Below are positions 26,703-36,014 of a stretch of 58,776 nucleotides of DNA, piece after piece. Every line of letters starts with the position of its first letter. Within the stretch, counting starts at the first letter, position 1. The position numbers were made by a program, and so were the translations under genes. This DNA is from Paracoccaceae bacterium (GTDB lineage: Bacteria > Pseudomonadota > Alphaproteobacteria > Rhodobacterales > Rhodobacteraceae), in the NCBI GenBank assembly GCA_022822495.1, contig JAJEBQ010000015.1, forward strand, positions 1 to 58,776. The letters are read 5' to 3'. The notes under the pieces are model-generated. The model did not search any database and was not told the origin of the DNA. It was given only the letters and a program-made list of their open reading frames with translations.

Positions 26703-27485
26703 ATGTATGATTTTGAATTACGCCGACCAGAAAATCTTAGTGAAGCAATAGAATCACTATCAGCAGATGGTGCCCAAGCTTTGGCTGGGGGACAAACCCT
26801 TATTCCTACTTTGAAGAACCGGCTGGCTAGTCCAGATGTACTCGTTTCAATAGGAGGGCTGGCAGAACTTCAAGGTGTTTCCGAGTCAAATGGGGTCGTT
26901 TCCATTAAAGCTGGTACCACTCATGGTGTCGTTGCAGGCTCTGTAAAAAGTTACCCTGCCCTTGCAGCTTTGGCCGCAAATATTGGTGATCCTGCAGTCA
27001 GGAATCGTGGAACAATTGGTGGCAGTATAGCCAACAATGATCCTTCCGCCTGTTATCCTGCTGCAACTTTAGCCTCCAAGGCAACGATTATCACCAGCAA
27101 ACGATCCATTCCTTCATCGGACTTTTTTGTCGGGATATTTGAAACAGTACTTGATGAGGGAGAATTAATAACTCAAGTTGATTTCGAAGTACCTGATGTA
27201 GCAAATTATCAAAAATTTGATCAACCTGCTTCAAGGTTTGCTCTCGTTGGTGTTTTTCTGGCACGATATGGAAATGATGTGCGGGTTGCTGTTACCGGAG
27301 CTTCTGAAGACGGAGTCTTCAGATGGTCTGAGGCAGAACAAGCCTTAGGATCAGATTTTTCTGCTTCCGCAATTGATCGTTTGGAGGTTGACGCAGAAGG
27401 GATGATTGAAGACATTCATGGATCTAAAGATTATCGGGCCAGTCTGATTAAAGTTTTAACCAAAAGAGCTGTAAAGGCTTGTTAA
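26703..27485 (+). CDS. coxM: Molybdenum hydroxylase medium subunit, FAD-binding (CoxM-type)
   Basis: A 260-residue FAD subunit. FAD contacts are AGGQTLIPTLKNRLA near the N-terminus and the RGTIGGSIANNDPSACYPA segment, followed by the CO dehydrogenase flavoprotein C-terminal domain. It transfers electrons from the 2Fe-2S subunit to the respiratory chain. An AGGAGG lies before the ATG. It ends the cox transcript and converges on the Ada-like gene, with 61 bp between stops. Confidence 0.94.
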   Translation: MYDFELRRPENLSEAIESLSADGAQALAGGQTLIPTLKNRLASPDVLVSIGGLAELQGVSESNGVVSIKAGTTHGVVAGSVKSYPALAALAANIGDPAVRNRGTIGGSIANNDPSACYPAATLASKATIITSKRSIPSSDFFVGIFETVLDEGELITQVDFEVPDVANYQKFDQPASRFALVGVFLARYGNDVRVAVTGASEDGVFRWSEAEQALGSDFSASAIDRLEVDAEGMIEDIHGSKDYRASLIKVLTKRAVKAC

Positions 27486-27546
27486 CCAAGCTCCATAATG
27501 AAGTTTGTGGAATTGAGAGGCTCTGGTTCAATAAATTAATTGGTTT

Positions 27547-28404
27547 TCATGGATGGGTCGAATTACTCCATCCATTTTCCAGGGCTAATATGGTTTTCTT
27601 GATTGGCAATCCCCAGTGGTAACCTCCCAGATGACCATCCTTGCGAATGACCCTGTGGCAGGGGATTATCAAGCTTAGGGGATTACGTCCTACAGCAGTT
27701 CCAACCGCTCTGGAGCTTTTGGGTGACCCTATCAAGTGAGCCAAGTCTGAATAGGTTGTAACATGCCCTTCAGGTATGGAAATCAATGCTTCCCAAACCT
27801 TGATTTGGAAGGGCCCGCCAGAAACCAATGCCTTGGTTGAACCCTTTCTGGCAATCAAAGGATTAACAAGGTGATTGATAGATGCACCATCTTGTGTAAA
27901 TTTCGCTCCGGGCCATCTGGAACATAAATCACTTAGGGTCTTAGCTTTTCCCATTACGGATGCAAAGGCAATACCGCAAAGACCTTTGCTGTTTCCTATG
28001 GCAAGCATGTCACCAAGTATACTGGTGTACCAATCGTAGAAAAGGACAAGACCTTCACCCTTTTTTGCATATTCTCCAGGACTCATGGCCTCCCAGGTGA
28101 CAAATAAATCATGCAGTTTACTCTTGCCCGAAAAACCGACGAGATCAGCGGTTTCACTGGTTTTGTATTTCAGTTGCAAGAGTTTTCTGGCGTGGACAAG
28201 GGCAAGGTATTGTTGGTAGCGTTTGGGCGAAACGCCAACCCATTTGGAAAAAAGTTTCTGCAGATGCCCCTGACTCATATTCATTGCAAGGGAGAGATTT
28301 TCCAAACTAAGGTTATCCGCCTGATGTTGTTCAATATAATTGAGGGTTCGGTGAATAACCTTGAAGTGATATGAGTCTTCCATTTCCATTGTTAATCCAT
28401 CCAT
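27547..28404 (-). CDS. Ada-like AraC/O6-methylguanine-DNA methyltransferase fusion
   Basis: A 285-residue protein. An AraC-type helix-turn-helix region (residues about 15-115, NLSLENLSLAMNMSQGHLQKLF) is fused to the alkyltransferase domain with acceptor Cys249 in IIPCHRVI. The N-terminal zinc/Cys methylphosphotriester domain of E. coli Ada is missing, so it resembles the shorter AdaB-like regulator-repair hybrids. It repairs O6-methylguanine and may regulate its own expression. The window also encodes an alkyltransferase-like protein without the acceptor Cys at 15.0 kb. Confidence 0.92.
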   Translation of the reverse strand: MDGLTMEMEDSYHFKVIHRTLNYIEQHQADNLSLENLSLAMNMSQGHLQKLFSKWVGVSPKRYQQYLALVHARKLLQLKYKTSETADLVGFSGKSKLHDLFVTWEAMSPGEYAKKGEGLVLFYDWYTSILGDMLAIGNSKGLCGIAFASVMGKAKTLSDLCSRWPGAKFTQDGASINHLVNPLIARKGSTKALVSGGPFQIKVWEALISIPEGHVTTYSDLAHLIGSPKSSRAVGTAVGRNPLSLIIPCHRVIRKDGHLGGYHWGLPIKKTILALENGWSNSTHP

Positions 28405-28503
28405 ATTTTTCGTAACAATACTTTAGTCAGTTAAACACAAATTACGTTCGAAATCTTGTCAAAAAACAGCCGGATATACAACCTTTGATAGTGAGAAATA
28501 GAG

Positions 28504-29145
28504 ATGGGAAAACAAGCAGATTACCCAACACTCGTAGAGATATTTACCCGCTTCAGGAGGCAAAATGCTGAACCTAAAGGCGAATTGGAGCACACGAATG
28601 CCTATACCCTGTTGGTAGCAGTTGTCCTGTCGGCTCAATCTACTGATGTCGGTGTAAATAAGGCAACACGCAATTTATTCCCGGTTGTGGATACTCCTGA
28701 AAAGATGGTGAAACTGGGAGAGGATAATTTGATTTCTTACATCAAGACCATTGGTCTTTACAAAAACAAGGCCAAAAATGTAATCAAACTCTCAGCCCTA
28801 TTGCTGGAGAAATTTGATGGGGAAGTTCCATCATCAAGGGAAGCCTTGGAGTCTTTGCCGGGAGTTGGCAGAAAAACAGCCAATGTGGTATTGAACATGT
28901 GGTTCAGACACCCTGCCCAAGCAGTAGATACGCATATTTTTCGGGTTGGGAATAGGACGGGAATTGCTCTTGGTAAGGATGTGTTTGAAGTTGAAAGAGC
29001 AATTGAAGATCGAATTCCTGTTGAGTTTCAGCAACACGCCCATCACTGGCTAATTTTACATGGCCGGTATGTTTGCAAGGCCCGAAAGCCCAATTGTAAG
29101 GATTGTATTATAAATGATCTATGTGCTTTAAATGGGGTAAAATAG
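28504..29145 (+). CDS. nth: Endonuclease III
   Basis: A 213-residue DNA glycosylase/AP lyase for oxidised pyrimidines. The helix-hairpin-helix LESLPGVGRKTANVVL supplies the catalytic Lys, AVDTHIFRVGNR the catalytic Asp, and the C-terminal CKARKPNCKDCIINDLC carries the 4Fe-4S ligands. The length is standard. It is divergent from the Ada-like gene with 99 bp between starts, so two DNA-repair genes share a control region. Confidence 0.97.
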   Translation: MGKQADYPTLVEIFTRFRRQNAEPKGELEHTNAYTLLVAVVLSAQSTDVGVNKATRNLFPVVDTPEKMVKLGEDNLISYIKTIGLYKNKAKNVIKLSALLLEKFDGEVPSSREALESLPGVGRKTANVVLNMWFRHPAQAVDTHIFRVGNRTGIALGKDVFEVERAIEDRIPVEFQQHAHHWLILHGRYVCKARKPNCKDCIINDLCALNGVK

Positions 29146-29155
29146 AGTAGGTAAA

Positions 29156-29707
29156 TCAAGTTGAGAAATGTTTTTCAGGTAGAATCTTCATAAGTTCTAT
29201 CCTATAAGATTCTTTCGAAACATCAGGTTTACGTGGCCCTTCTAAATGTTTGGCCATTTCATTTACAGCGTAAATTCTGTCGTGCTGTTTTTGTCTGCGT
29301 GTTGCACCATCATGAGATAAAGATTGATGCATCTCTATATGGAAATGGGTATCACAATCATCCTGAGGACAGTACTTAACACCAATACGATAATATTGCA
29401 TAGATATATTGATTACGTCTTTATATCGTAATTGGTAATACCCCAAATAATAACTTCTCATAACTCTAGGAAGTTCAGCAATATTAGAAGATGGATTCCG
29501 ATTATTTTGTACGTCGGCTGTTTTTTCACCGAATTCATGGATTCTTTTTTCATCTCGGCAAAGGTACTCTGAAACGACTGAGAGCACGTAAATTTTTTTC
29601 CTCTTGTCTACTGACCTAAAATTCAAAAGTTGTTCATCGTCAAACACGCTCTCTTTTAGGAACTTTGGATAAACAGCAAAGCGGCACAAGAGATCATTAT
29701 TAAGCAC
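29156..29707 (-). CDS. Hypothetical protein in AT-rich insertion
   Basis: A 183-residue soluble protein with a GTG start. It has no recognised domain. The C-terminal half contains CPQDDCDTHFHIEMH, a Cys/Asp/His cluster that could bind a metal, followed by a basic stretch (ATRRQKQHDR). Base composition is visibly more AT-rich than neighbouring housekeeping genes. It is 11 bp from the nth stop (convergent) and 154 bp downstream of the next unknown gene on the same strand. Probably horizontally acquired. Confidence 0.6.
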   Translation of the reverse strand: MLNNDLLCRFAVYPKFLKESVFDDEQLLNFRSVDKRKKIYVLSVVSEYLCRDEKRIHEFGEKTADVQNNRNPSSNIAELPRVMRSYYLGYYQLRYKDVINISMQYYRIGVKYCPQDDCDTHFHIEMHQSLSHDGATRRQKQHDRIYAVNEMAKHLEGPRKPDVSKESYRIELMKILPEKHFST

Positions 29708-29861
29708 GTTAAAGTGCCTTATGCCAATTCATTAAATCGTATAAATGCACATGATCTTTTACAATTACGACATCTAACTAATTTCGATACATATCTGATT
29801 TCTGTGTTTGAGAATTTAGTAGGTGTCATTTGTAATTAGTTTTGGCTATAAACAAAATCAT

Positions 29862-30353
29862 CTACAGGCTAGATGATCTAGGTAAAATTGACATACATTC
29901 CATCATTCTTTTGAAAGGATATTCATCTCCTATAGAAATGACTTCCTCTTTTCTCAGAGAATTGTCATTTGGTAAATCCAACAAACATATTTCATCATCG
30001 TAAACAGTTATATAACGCTTAAAATTTGGATTTGTCCAAGTCAACGAAATAGCTTGATTATCCTGGTTTATTATCTTTGGGGGGTCAATATCCACATTTT
30101 CCCTCAAGAAACTAAGTACACCTTGTGTTCGCTTTGACACTTCAGATTCCAGAAAATATGGATCGGTTTCAGGTAATTCTGTCATAAGCTGGATTGTTCG
30201 AAAGAGGCTTGCATAAATATGTGAGTCCCAATTAGATAAATAATGATTATCTATTTCTTTCCCATGATTCGTATTTTCAACAACTCTGTATTCGAACCGT
30301 AAATTCTTGTATTCTGTCGAAGAACTAGAAGATGGATTATAATTAAACGTCAT
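29862..30353 (-). CDS. Hypothetical protein, second gene of an overlapping pair
   Basis: A 163-residue protein of unknown family, starting with a Ser-rich N-terminus (NPSSSSSTEY). It is rich in Tyr, Asn and Asp and has no membrane segment. Its ATG overlaps the stop of the upstream gene by four bases (ATGA), so the two are translated together and may form a complex. It is very AT-rich. The pair resembles island or defence-type cargo in arrangement, but no nuclease, ATPase or other effector motif can be seen. Confidence 0.65.
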   Translation of the reverse strand: MTFNYNPSSSSSTEYKNLRFEYRVVENTNHGKEIDNHYLSNWDSHIYASLFRTIQLMTELPETDPYFLESEVSKRTQGVLSFLRENVDIDPPKIINQDNQAISLTWTNPNFKRYITVYDDEICLLDLPNDNSLRKEEVISIGDEYPFKRMMECMSILPRSSSL

Positions 30354-31114
30354 TTTAACCCTCTATTTTCAAAAAATCCGACATCAGGATTTTTAGCAAA
30401 ATTTGTAGTCTCATCAATTAATTTATCAAATATTTTTCTTTGTTCTTTAGTTTTATAAATTTGTCCACTAGGTACGGTATTAAAATCTAGATTAACAACA
30501 GTTCCAAAAATTACATTGCTAGGTTTGTGATGTTCTATTGGCTCACCAGTCGTTGAATCAACTTTTATCTCAATAGCGTTTGCTATTGAGTATTTTACTA
30601 GGCGGTTTATTACAACGGTATTGCTTATAAATTTTGTTTTGTTTATATGAATCATCAAATCTGATAAATCTTTGGCGACAAGATCAATTTTACATAGTTT
30701 AAGCAAATTATTTTGTGCTTTTTCGGGTGAGTCCTGTGGTTGCAAAAGTTTGGAAACAACTGAAATTCGCGTAACTTCACCGATAAGTTTCCCATCCATA
30801 TTTTGGATCATTTTATTAATTTTTTTTAAGGTTGGTTGTGTTTCAAACAGATTGGAAAATGGATCGGTATCTTCATCAGGAAAGGGTTCTAATTGCCAAT
30901 CTACCCTGCCCGGTCTGACTGTAACCTGGTGAATTATTCCTAAATTTTGCCCATATGCTCTACCAAAATATGGTGCTTGGGGTTGTAGTATACGATGGTT
31001 CTCGAAACCATCAGGTTCTTTGTCTAACAGTGATTTGTAAATATTCAATGCCCCCTTCCCATCTATCTCAGTAACTGGGAACCACACGACTTGAATATCT
31101 CTAGATTGCCACAC
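30350..31114 (-). CDS. Hypothetical protein, first gene of an overlapping pair
   Basis: A 254-residue protein with a GTG start and no recognised domain. The N-terminal half (VVWFPVTEIDGKGALNIYKS, VTVRPGRVDWQLEPFPDED) looks like a beta-rich recognition or scaffold domain. The C-terminal half is basic and helical (KTKEQRKIFDKLIDETTNFA). It heads a two-gene unit with the overlapping downstream gene, 93 bp from the xerC stop. AT-rich composition separates it from xerC and nth, which are core genes. Confidence 0.65.
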   Translation of the reverse strand: MWQSRDIQVVWFPVTEIDGKGALNIYKSLLDKEPDGFENHRILQPQAPYFGRAYGQNLGIIHQVTVRPGRVDWQLEPFPDEDTDPFSNLFETQPTLKKINKMIQNMDGKLIGEVTRISVVSKLLQPQDSPEKAQNNLLKLCKIDLVAKDLSDLMIHINKTKFISNTVVINRLVKYSIANAIEIKVDSTTGEPIEHHKPSNVIFGTVVNLDFNTVPSGQIYKTKEQRKIFDKLIDETTNFAKNPDVGFFENRGLK

Positions 31115-31207
31115 TCAAACTTTCCTTTTAAAATCAGTAAGGTAGCACAAAATCAAAGAATTTCAATTAACTTAAAAAAATCATTGGTAATGTGTTTTCT
31201 TTTCCGT

Positions 31208-32116
31208 TCATTTGGCCCGAGGGTGTGCTGATTTATATACCTCCATCAGACGGGAGGTTTCAACTTTGGTATAGGCCTGTGTCGTACTGAGGGAACTATG
31301 ACCCAGCAAATCCTGAATAACTCTCAGATCACCACCAGCGTTCAAAATATGGGTCGCAAAGGAATGACGTAGTGAGTGAGGTGTCGAGTTGGCAGGAAGC
31401 CCAAGTGAAATCCTTGCTCTTTCCATTATTTTCCTGACTGTACGTGGGTTTAAAGGCCCTCCTCTTATACCATAGAATAGTGGATCCTTTGGTTTTGCAA
31501 TAAAGGGGCAAAGACATACATACTCAGTAACAGCATTCTGGCAGTAAGGAATTACCGGGACAACCCGTTCCTTTTTTCCCTTGCCGATGATTTGAATGGC
31601 GTCCTTGAGTGGTAGAACAGCATGTGTCAGGTCAAGGGCTTCAGAAATTCTTAAACCGCAGCCGTAAAGTAATGAAATAATGGCAACATCACGCGCAGCA
31701 ACCCATGGTACATCAGGTTGTGTACCTACATAAGCTAATACTTCCTGAGTTCCTTGTTCTGAGATGGGACGCGGAAACTTAGATCTGAACCTAGGGGCTT
31801 TGGCGGTTTCAATGAAGGTATTTTCGAAACCATATTCCTCACCGAGCCAACGATAAAAATTCTTTAATGATGAAAGTTTTCTGGCCAACGACCGTGAAGA
31901 AATTCCATTATTACGTTCTTGAGCCATCCAGGAACGTAAAGTCTTGCGGTCAAGTTCTTTCAAATCAGAGAGAGACAAGGCATCTCCAATATACCCCTGG
32001 AGAAATGTACAAAAGCCATGAACATCCTTGTGATAACTTTTAAGGGTATTTTCTGATCTGCCAGCAGCTTCAACCTTTGCTGCCAACCAATTCTGAATTA
32101 AATGATTGAAATCCAA
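31208..32116 (-). CDS. xerC: Tyrosine recombinase XerC
   Basis: A 302-residue chromosome-dimer resolution recombinase. It has an N-terminal SAM-like core-binding domain, then the catalytic domain with Arg156 (GLRISEAL), Lys179 (GKGKKER), His247 and Arg250 (HSLRHSFATH), His273 (LGHSS) and nucleophile Tyr282 (TQAYTKV). The length and its position directly after a DUF484 gene identify the housekeeping XerC rather than an integrase. The stop of DUF484 and its start are one base apart. Confidence 0.95.
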   Translation of the reverse strand: MDFNHLIQNWLAAKVEAAGRSENTLKSYHKDVHGFCTFLQGYIGDALSLSDLKELDRKTLRSWMAQERNNGISSRSLARKLSSLKNFYRWLGEEYGFENTFIETAKAPRFRSKFPRPISEQGTQEVLAYVGTQPDVPWVAARDVAIISLLYGCGLRISEALDLTHAVLPLKDAIQIIGKGKKERVVPVIPYCQNAVTEYVCLCPFIAKPKDPLFYGIRGGPLNPRTVRKIMERARISLGLPANSTPHSLRHSFATHILNAGGDLRVIQDLLGHSSLSTTQAYTKVETSRLMEVYKSAHPRAK

Positions 32117-32117
32117 A

Positions 32118-32846
32118 TTATTTCTTTAAAAACAGTTCAACGATCCGGGCAAAACCTGATCCAAATCTTTCAAGAAGGTCGGTTTCCATCCCTCCATCAA
32201 ACATATCAGGGAGAGTTGACCCCAAGATGAGGAAGGTCAAAGTAAAATCATAGTCGGAATCAAGTGAAAGATCAATTATTGCTTCTGATTTCACATGCTT
32301 GGCGAGGTTTCCATAGATGTTTTTATCACCCATGGCAACTTTGCGCATGACGACACCTTCCTCATAAAGTCCCTTTCCCTCGAAGGCCAAGTACTTGTTG
32401 AGCTGGTTATGCGTTAAATTCTTGATCGCCAAACTATTAACATCAACAAGGGGTGGGGGCGAAGAATTCCCGGTTAATTGGACAAAGCGCACGTAATCAA
32501 CATTGATAATCTTAGGCACCCTGGTGAGAACCTTATGGAAAAATTCTTCCAGATTTCTTGCTTCCAGCAGGACCAAAATGGCATTGAAAACGCTTATGGC
32601 ACCATGAAAGTTCTCGCGTGCTGCCTGTAAAGCAACTCGATTGAACTCTTCAGTTTCAAACAGGTTCTTTTCCAATTTGTTGATGACAACATTACGGATA
32701 TCAATAACATTCTTCCCCAAATCCGTATTTTGGCTTTTCCCTAAAACCAACAGAATTTCAGGATCTTCAAGAATTAAATCAGGGTTTGAAAGTATCGCTT
32801 GCTTCAAATCCTGTTGAGAAAAATTTCTTTTTGCTTTTGCTTTCAT
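32118..32846 (-). CDS. DUF484 family protein
   Basis: A 242-residue (from ATG 32846) DUF484 protein, a GAF-like cytoplasmic protein found upstream of xerC in many proteobacteria. QAILSNPDLILEDPEILLVLG and ARENFHGAISVFNAILVLLEARNLEEF (here named by their QAILSNPDLI and ARENFHG cores) are typical, with ILGSTLPDMFDGGMETDLLERF near the end. An upstream TTG at 32894 would overlap the transaldolase gene by 31 bases; the ATG is preferred and lies 18 bp beyond that stop. It probably takes part in chromosome segregation, inferred from location only. Confidence 0.88.
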   Translation of the reverse strand: MKAKAKRNFSQQDLKQAILSNPDLILEDPEILLVLGKSQNTDLGKNVIDIRNVVINKLEKNLFETEEFNRVALQAARENFHGAISVFNAILVLLEARNLEEFFHKVLTRVPKIINVDYVRFVQLTGNSSPPPLVDVNSLAIKNLTHNQLNKYLAFEGKGLYEEGVVMRKVAMGDKNIYGNLAKHVKSEAIIDLSLDSDYDFTLTFLILGSTLPDMFDGGMETDLLERFGSGFARIVELFLKK

Positions 32847-32863
32847 CAGGGTTGTTTTATTGT

Positions 32864-33517
32864 TCAAACTATTCTCATCCCTGTTTGATCCCAATCTGCC
32901 AAAAAGCTTTGCAACCCCTTATCTGTCAAGGGATGGTGAGCAAGTTTCTTGATTATTGCAGGTGGAACGGTAACCACATCTGCTCCTGCTAGGGCCGATT
33001 CGCTTACATGAACGGGGGATCTGATTGAAGCAGCCAATATTTTGGTCTCAAAGGCATAATTGTCGTAGATGACTCTAATATCCTCGATGAGATTCATGCC
33101 ATTCATTCCCAAATCATCAAGGCGACCAATAAAGGGACTTATAAAGGTAGCCCCTGCTTTGGCTGCAAGCAAAGCCTGGTTGGAAGAGAAACATAGAGTT
33201 ACATTCACCATCTTGCCTTCAGAGGATAAAATTTTACATGCTTTCAAGCCGTCAAGAGTCAAGGGTACCTTAACAGCAATATTTGTTGCGATTTGAGCCA
33301 GCCGACGGCCTTCAGTTACCATATCTTCAGATTTAACTGCTACCACTTCTGCGCTTACGGGACCATCAACAATGTCACAAATTTCCTCCAATACCTGGAA
33401 CACATCACGTCCAGATTTTTTGATCAAAGATGGGTTGGTGGTAACACCATCTATCATGCCGAAGTCACTTAATTCAGCAATTTCTTTTGTTTCAGCTGTG
33501 TCGGCAAAAAATTCCAT
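32864..33517 (-). CDS. Transaldolase / fructose-6-phosphate aldolase-like
   Basis: A 217-residue small transaldolase of the TalC/FSA type. [19 protein letters not shown] and the Schiff-base Lys83 in NIAVKVPLT are present, with [12 protein letters not shown] as a later conserved segment. Enzymes of this size interconvert sugar phosphates in the pentose phosphate pathway or cleave fructose-6-phosphate. It precedes DUF484 and xerC on the same strand and is divergent from priA. Confidence 0.93.
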   Translation of the reverse strand: MEFFADTAETKEIAELSDFGMIDGVTTNPSLIKKSGRDVFQVLEEICDIVDGPVSAEVVAVKSEDMVTEGRRLAQIATNIAVKVPLTLDGLKACKILSSEGKMVNVTLCFSSNQALLAAKAGATFISPFIGRLDDLGMNGMNLIEDIRVIYDNYAFETKILAASIRSPVHVSESALAGADVVTVPPAIIKKLAHHPLTDKGLQSFLADWDQTGMRIV

Positions 33518-33824
33518 AATATTTCCTAATTGAATTTGGTTTGAAGTGTCTTTCTTTAAGTATAAATTTAAATGCTCAATTAGAAAAAATAAATCAATAT
33601 AAACGTATTAATTTCTCCCATGAAAATTCAGCTAATTTTTGATAACGGTAATACCGGCCTATGAGCGTGATTTTATAAAGGTGCGTTTTCCTAAAAGATA
33701 TTCATAACCATAGGAATAAAACTAAGGAGCAACTCTTGCAACCAATTTATAATTATACTGTTGGAGCTGAGGTCCAGGCTATTAACCTTGGTGCATTTGT
33801 GAGATTGGCTTTTTTCAAGGGCCT
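33518..33824. promoter_or_regulatory. Intergenic control region upstream of priA
   Basis: This 307-bp gap separates the divergent transaldolase and priA genes. The left half is very AT-rich and holds the promoters, none of which I can place precisely. The right end carries a small open reading frame with its own ribosome-binding site, described separately. Confidence 0.4.
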
Positions 33825-33828
33825 TTGA
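33736..33828 (+). CDS. Candidate 30-residue leader peptide upstream of priA
   Basis: A TTG at 33736 sits seven bases after AAGGAG (33724-33729), the best Shine-Dalgarno in the gap. The frame encodes 30 residues, beginning with MQPIYNYTVGAEVQ (as Met at TTG), and ends at TGA 33826-33828. That stop overlaps the priA TTG start (33825-33827). Such an overlap would couple priA translation to the leader. No conservation data are available, so it remains a candidate. Confidence 0.4.
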   Translation: MQPIYNYTVGAEVQAINLGAFVRLAFFKGL

Positions 33829-36014
33829 GATTGGAAGAAGAATTCAAAAAAGGCGATTTGGTGGCGGTCTTACCTTCGGCCCCAATTGATAATCTGCTTG
33901 ATTACAAGGTTTCCGATATTAGTGTCAGACTAGGTTCCTTTGTCGTGGTCCCTTTAGGCCCTAGAAGGGTTGTTGGCGTCGTTTGGGACAAGGGAGCAGG
34001 TGATTTTGATCAAAGTAAGTTACGATCCATCATCAAGGTTTTGGATGTCCCAGGTCTTGATCATTCATTTCGATTGTTTTTAGAGAAAGTTTCCGAGTAT
34101 AACCTGGTTTCACTTCCCTTGGCACTCGCCAGGTTGACAAGATTACCAGAACTTACAGAAGGGCCGAAGGTAGAAAAATATTGTCAATGGGATGGGACAC
34201 TTCCGAGCAAAATGACTCCACCCCGAAAAAAACTGTTTCAGGTTCTGGAACCTGGAAAAGAAATATTGGCCAAAGAGGTTCTCGCCAGATCAGGGGTGGG
34301 AATGGATGTTCTTAAGCGATTGGCGTTAAGGAATTTTCTTCAGCTAAATGATAAATTCATAAGAGATAAAGCCCCCTTAATGAATTTGGTTCGAAACACT
34401 GTTGAATTGAATACTGAGCAAAGATTGGCAACGGATGCCATCTTTGACTTTATTAAAGAGGATGAATTTTCTCCTATCCTGCTGAAGGGCGTCCCAGGGG
34501 CAGGCAAAACGGAAGTGTTTCTTGAAGTAATAGCCAAAAAACTACAGGAGGGCAAACAGGTGTTGGTTTTGCTACCTGAGATAGCCCTAACGGCTCAGAT
34601 TATCAAGCGTTTCAAGGACAGATTTGGGACGACACCCTTTGAATGGCATTCTTCCGTGAGTAAGGTTGAAAAGAGGCAAATTTGGCGCATGGCTGGTGAA
34701 GGCACCGCGCGACTTGTGGTAGGTGCCAGATCAGCCTTGTTTCTACCCTTTACTAATCTAGGTTTGATTGTTGTTGATGAGGAGCATGATAGTTCATACA
34801 AACAGGATTCAGGTGTAATCTACAATGCTCGGGATATGGCCGTATTGAGAGCATCAATCTGTAAGGCCACAATAATACTGGTGTCCGCAACACCCTCACT
34901 TGAATCATTGGTCAATGTAAAAAGAGAAAAATACCAAAGAGTAGATTTGCATTCACGTTATGGCGTTGCCACACTACCTGAAATAGGTATCATTGATATG
35001 AAAGGTGAGACCGGATTATCAGGGAAATGGGTCTCAGGTGCCCTCATAAAAGAAATCGCAGACAGGTTGCATAAAAAAGAACAATCTCTCTTGTTTTTAA
35101 ATCGCAGAGGTTATGCACCTATTACGGTATGTGCCAATTGTGGTAATCAGCTAGGGTGTCCCGATTGCGATGCCCAGTTGGTTGAACACCAGTATTTTAA
35201 AAAGATGATTTGTCACCAATGTGGTGCTCGCAGTGTCATTCCCAATGAATGTCCTGATTGTGGTACCGTTGGGATGATGGTTCCTCTCGGGCCGGGTATA
35301 GAAAGGCTTGCCGAAGAGGTAAAATCCATTTTCAACGAAGCACGAATCGAGGTTCTATCTTCTGACCTGGTGGAATCAACTTCACAATTGAAGGATACCT
35401 TGGAAAGAATTGCAAGTGGAGATGTAGATATAATCATTGGAACCCAGATCATTGCCAAGGGGCATAATTTCCCATATCTGACGCTGGTTGCGGTAGTGGA
35501 CGCAGATATAGGCTTGCAGGGTGGAGATTTCCGAGCAGCAGAAAGAACATTTCAAATAATAAGGCAGGTTACCGGGAGATCAGGAAGGGCAGAAATACCG
35601 GGAATTGCACTATTGCAGACCTGGAATCCCAAGCATCCAGTAATTCAAGCCATTACCTCGAATGATGACGAAGTTTTCTGGGAAATCGAAAGTCGAGAGC
35701 GTGAGGTAACGGGCACGCCACCTTTCAGCCAATATATTGGCGTTATTATCTCAGGTAAGAATTTGGATGATGTAGAGGGTTTCAGCCAGGTTTTGGCACG
35801 TGATTCACAACCATTGGCTGATGAAAATTATGAATTGTTTGGACCCGCTCCTGCGCCTATAACCAGAATTCAGGGCCGGGTGCGTTATAGACTATTAATC
35901 AAGGCTGAAAAAGGTTTGCGCGTGCAAAGAGCTATCCGGGCGTGGCTGAGTCAATTCAGGGTGCCGAATAATATCAGGCTAACAATTGATGTTGACCCCC
36001 AAAGATTTCTTTGA
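33825..36014 (+). CDS. priA: Primosomal protein N' (PriA helicase)
   Basis: A 729-residue replication-restart DNA helicase. It has the N-terminal 3'-end-binding domain, Walker A GVPGAGKTE (222-230), the Walker B box VVDEEHDSSYKQD, a zinc region with paired Cys (CANCGNQLGCPDCD, CHQCGARS, CPDCG), and the motif TQIIAKGHNFPYLTLV. The length is normal. The first usable start is TTG 33825, with only a weak AAGGG nearby; translation may be coupled to an upstream small frame. Confidence 0.96.
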   Translation: MRLEEEFKKGDLVAVLPSAPIDNLLDYKVSDISVRLGSFVVVPLGPRRVVGVVWDKGAGDFDQSKLRSIIKVLDVPGLDHSFRLFLEKVSEYNLVSLPLALARLTRLPELTEGPKVEKYCQWDGTLPSKMTPPRKKLFQVLEPGKEILAKEVLARSGVGMDVLKRLALRNFLQLNDKFIRDKAPLMNLVRNTVELNTEQRLATDAIFDFIKEDEFSPILLKGVPGAGKTEVFLEVIAKKLQEGKQVLVLLPEIALTAQIIKRFKDRFGTTPFEWHSSVSKVEKRQIWRMAGEGTARLVVGARSALFLPFTNLGLIVVDEEHDSSYKQDSGVIYNARDMAVLRASICKATIILVSATPSLESLVNVKREKYQRVDLHSRYGVATLPEIGIIDMKGETGLSGKWVSGALIKEIADRLHKKEQSLLFLNRRGYAPITVCANCGNQLGCPDCDAQLVEHQYFKKMICHQCGARSVIPNECPDCGTVGMMVPLGPGIERLAEEVKSIFNEARIEVLSSDLVESTSQLKDTLERIASGDVDIIIGTQIIAKGHNFPYLTLVAVVDADIGLQGGDFRAAERTFQIIRQVTGRSGRAEIPGIALLQTWNPKHPVIQAITSNDDEVFWEIESREREVTGTPPFSQYIGVIISGKNLDDVEGFSQVLARDSQPLADENYELFGPAPAPITRIQGRVRYRLLIKAEKGLRVQRAIRAWLSQFRVPNNIRLTIDVDPQRFL

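Noticed and set aside
30350..31114. PGRVDW in this unknown protein also occurs in the paralogue pair near 4-5 kb
   Set aside because: Only six residues match and the surrounding sequence and length do not, so it is probably coincidence.
29156..32116. XerC as the integrase of the AT-rich insertion
   Set aside because: The recombinase has the length, motifs and DUF484/transaldolase context of housekeeping XerC, so it is not evidence for an integrative element. I also saw no attachment-site duplication.
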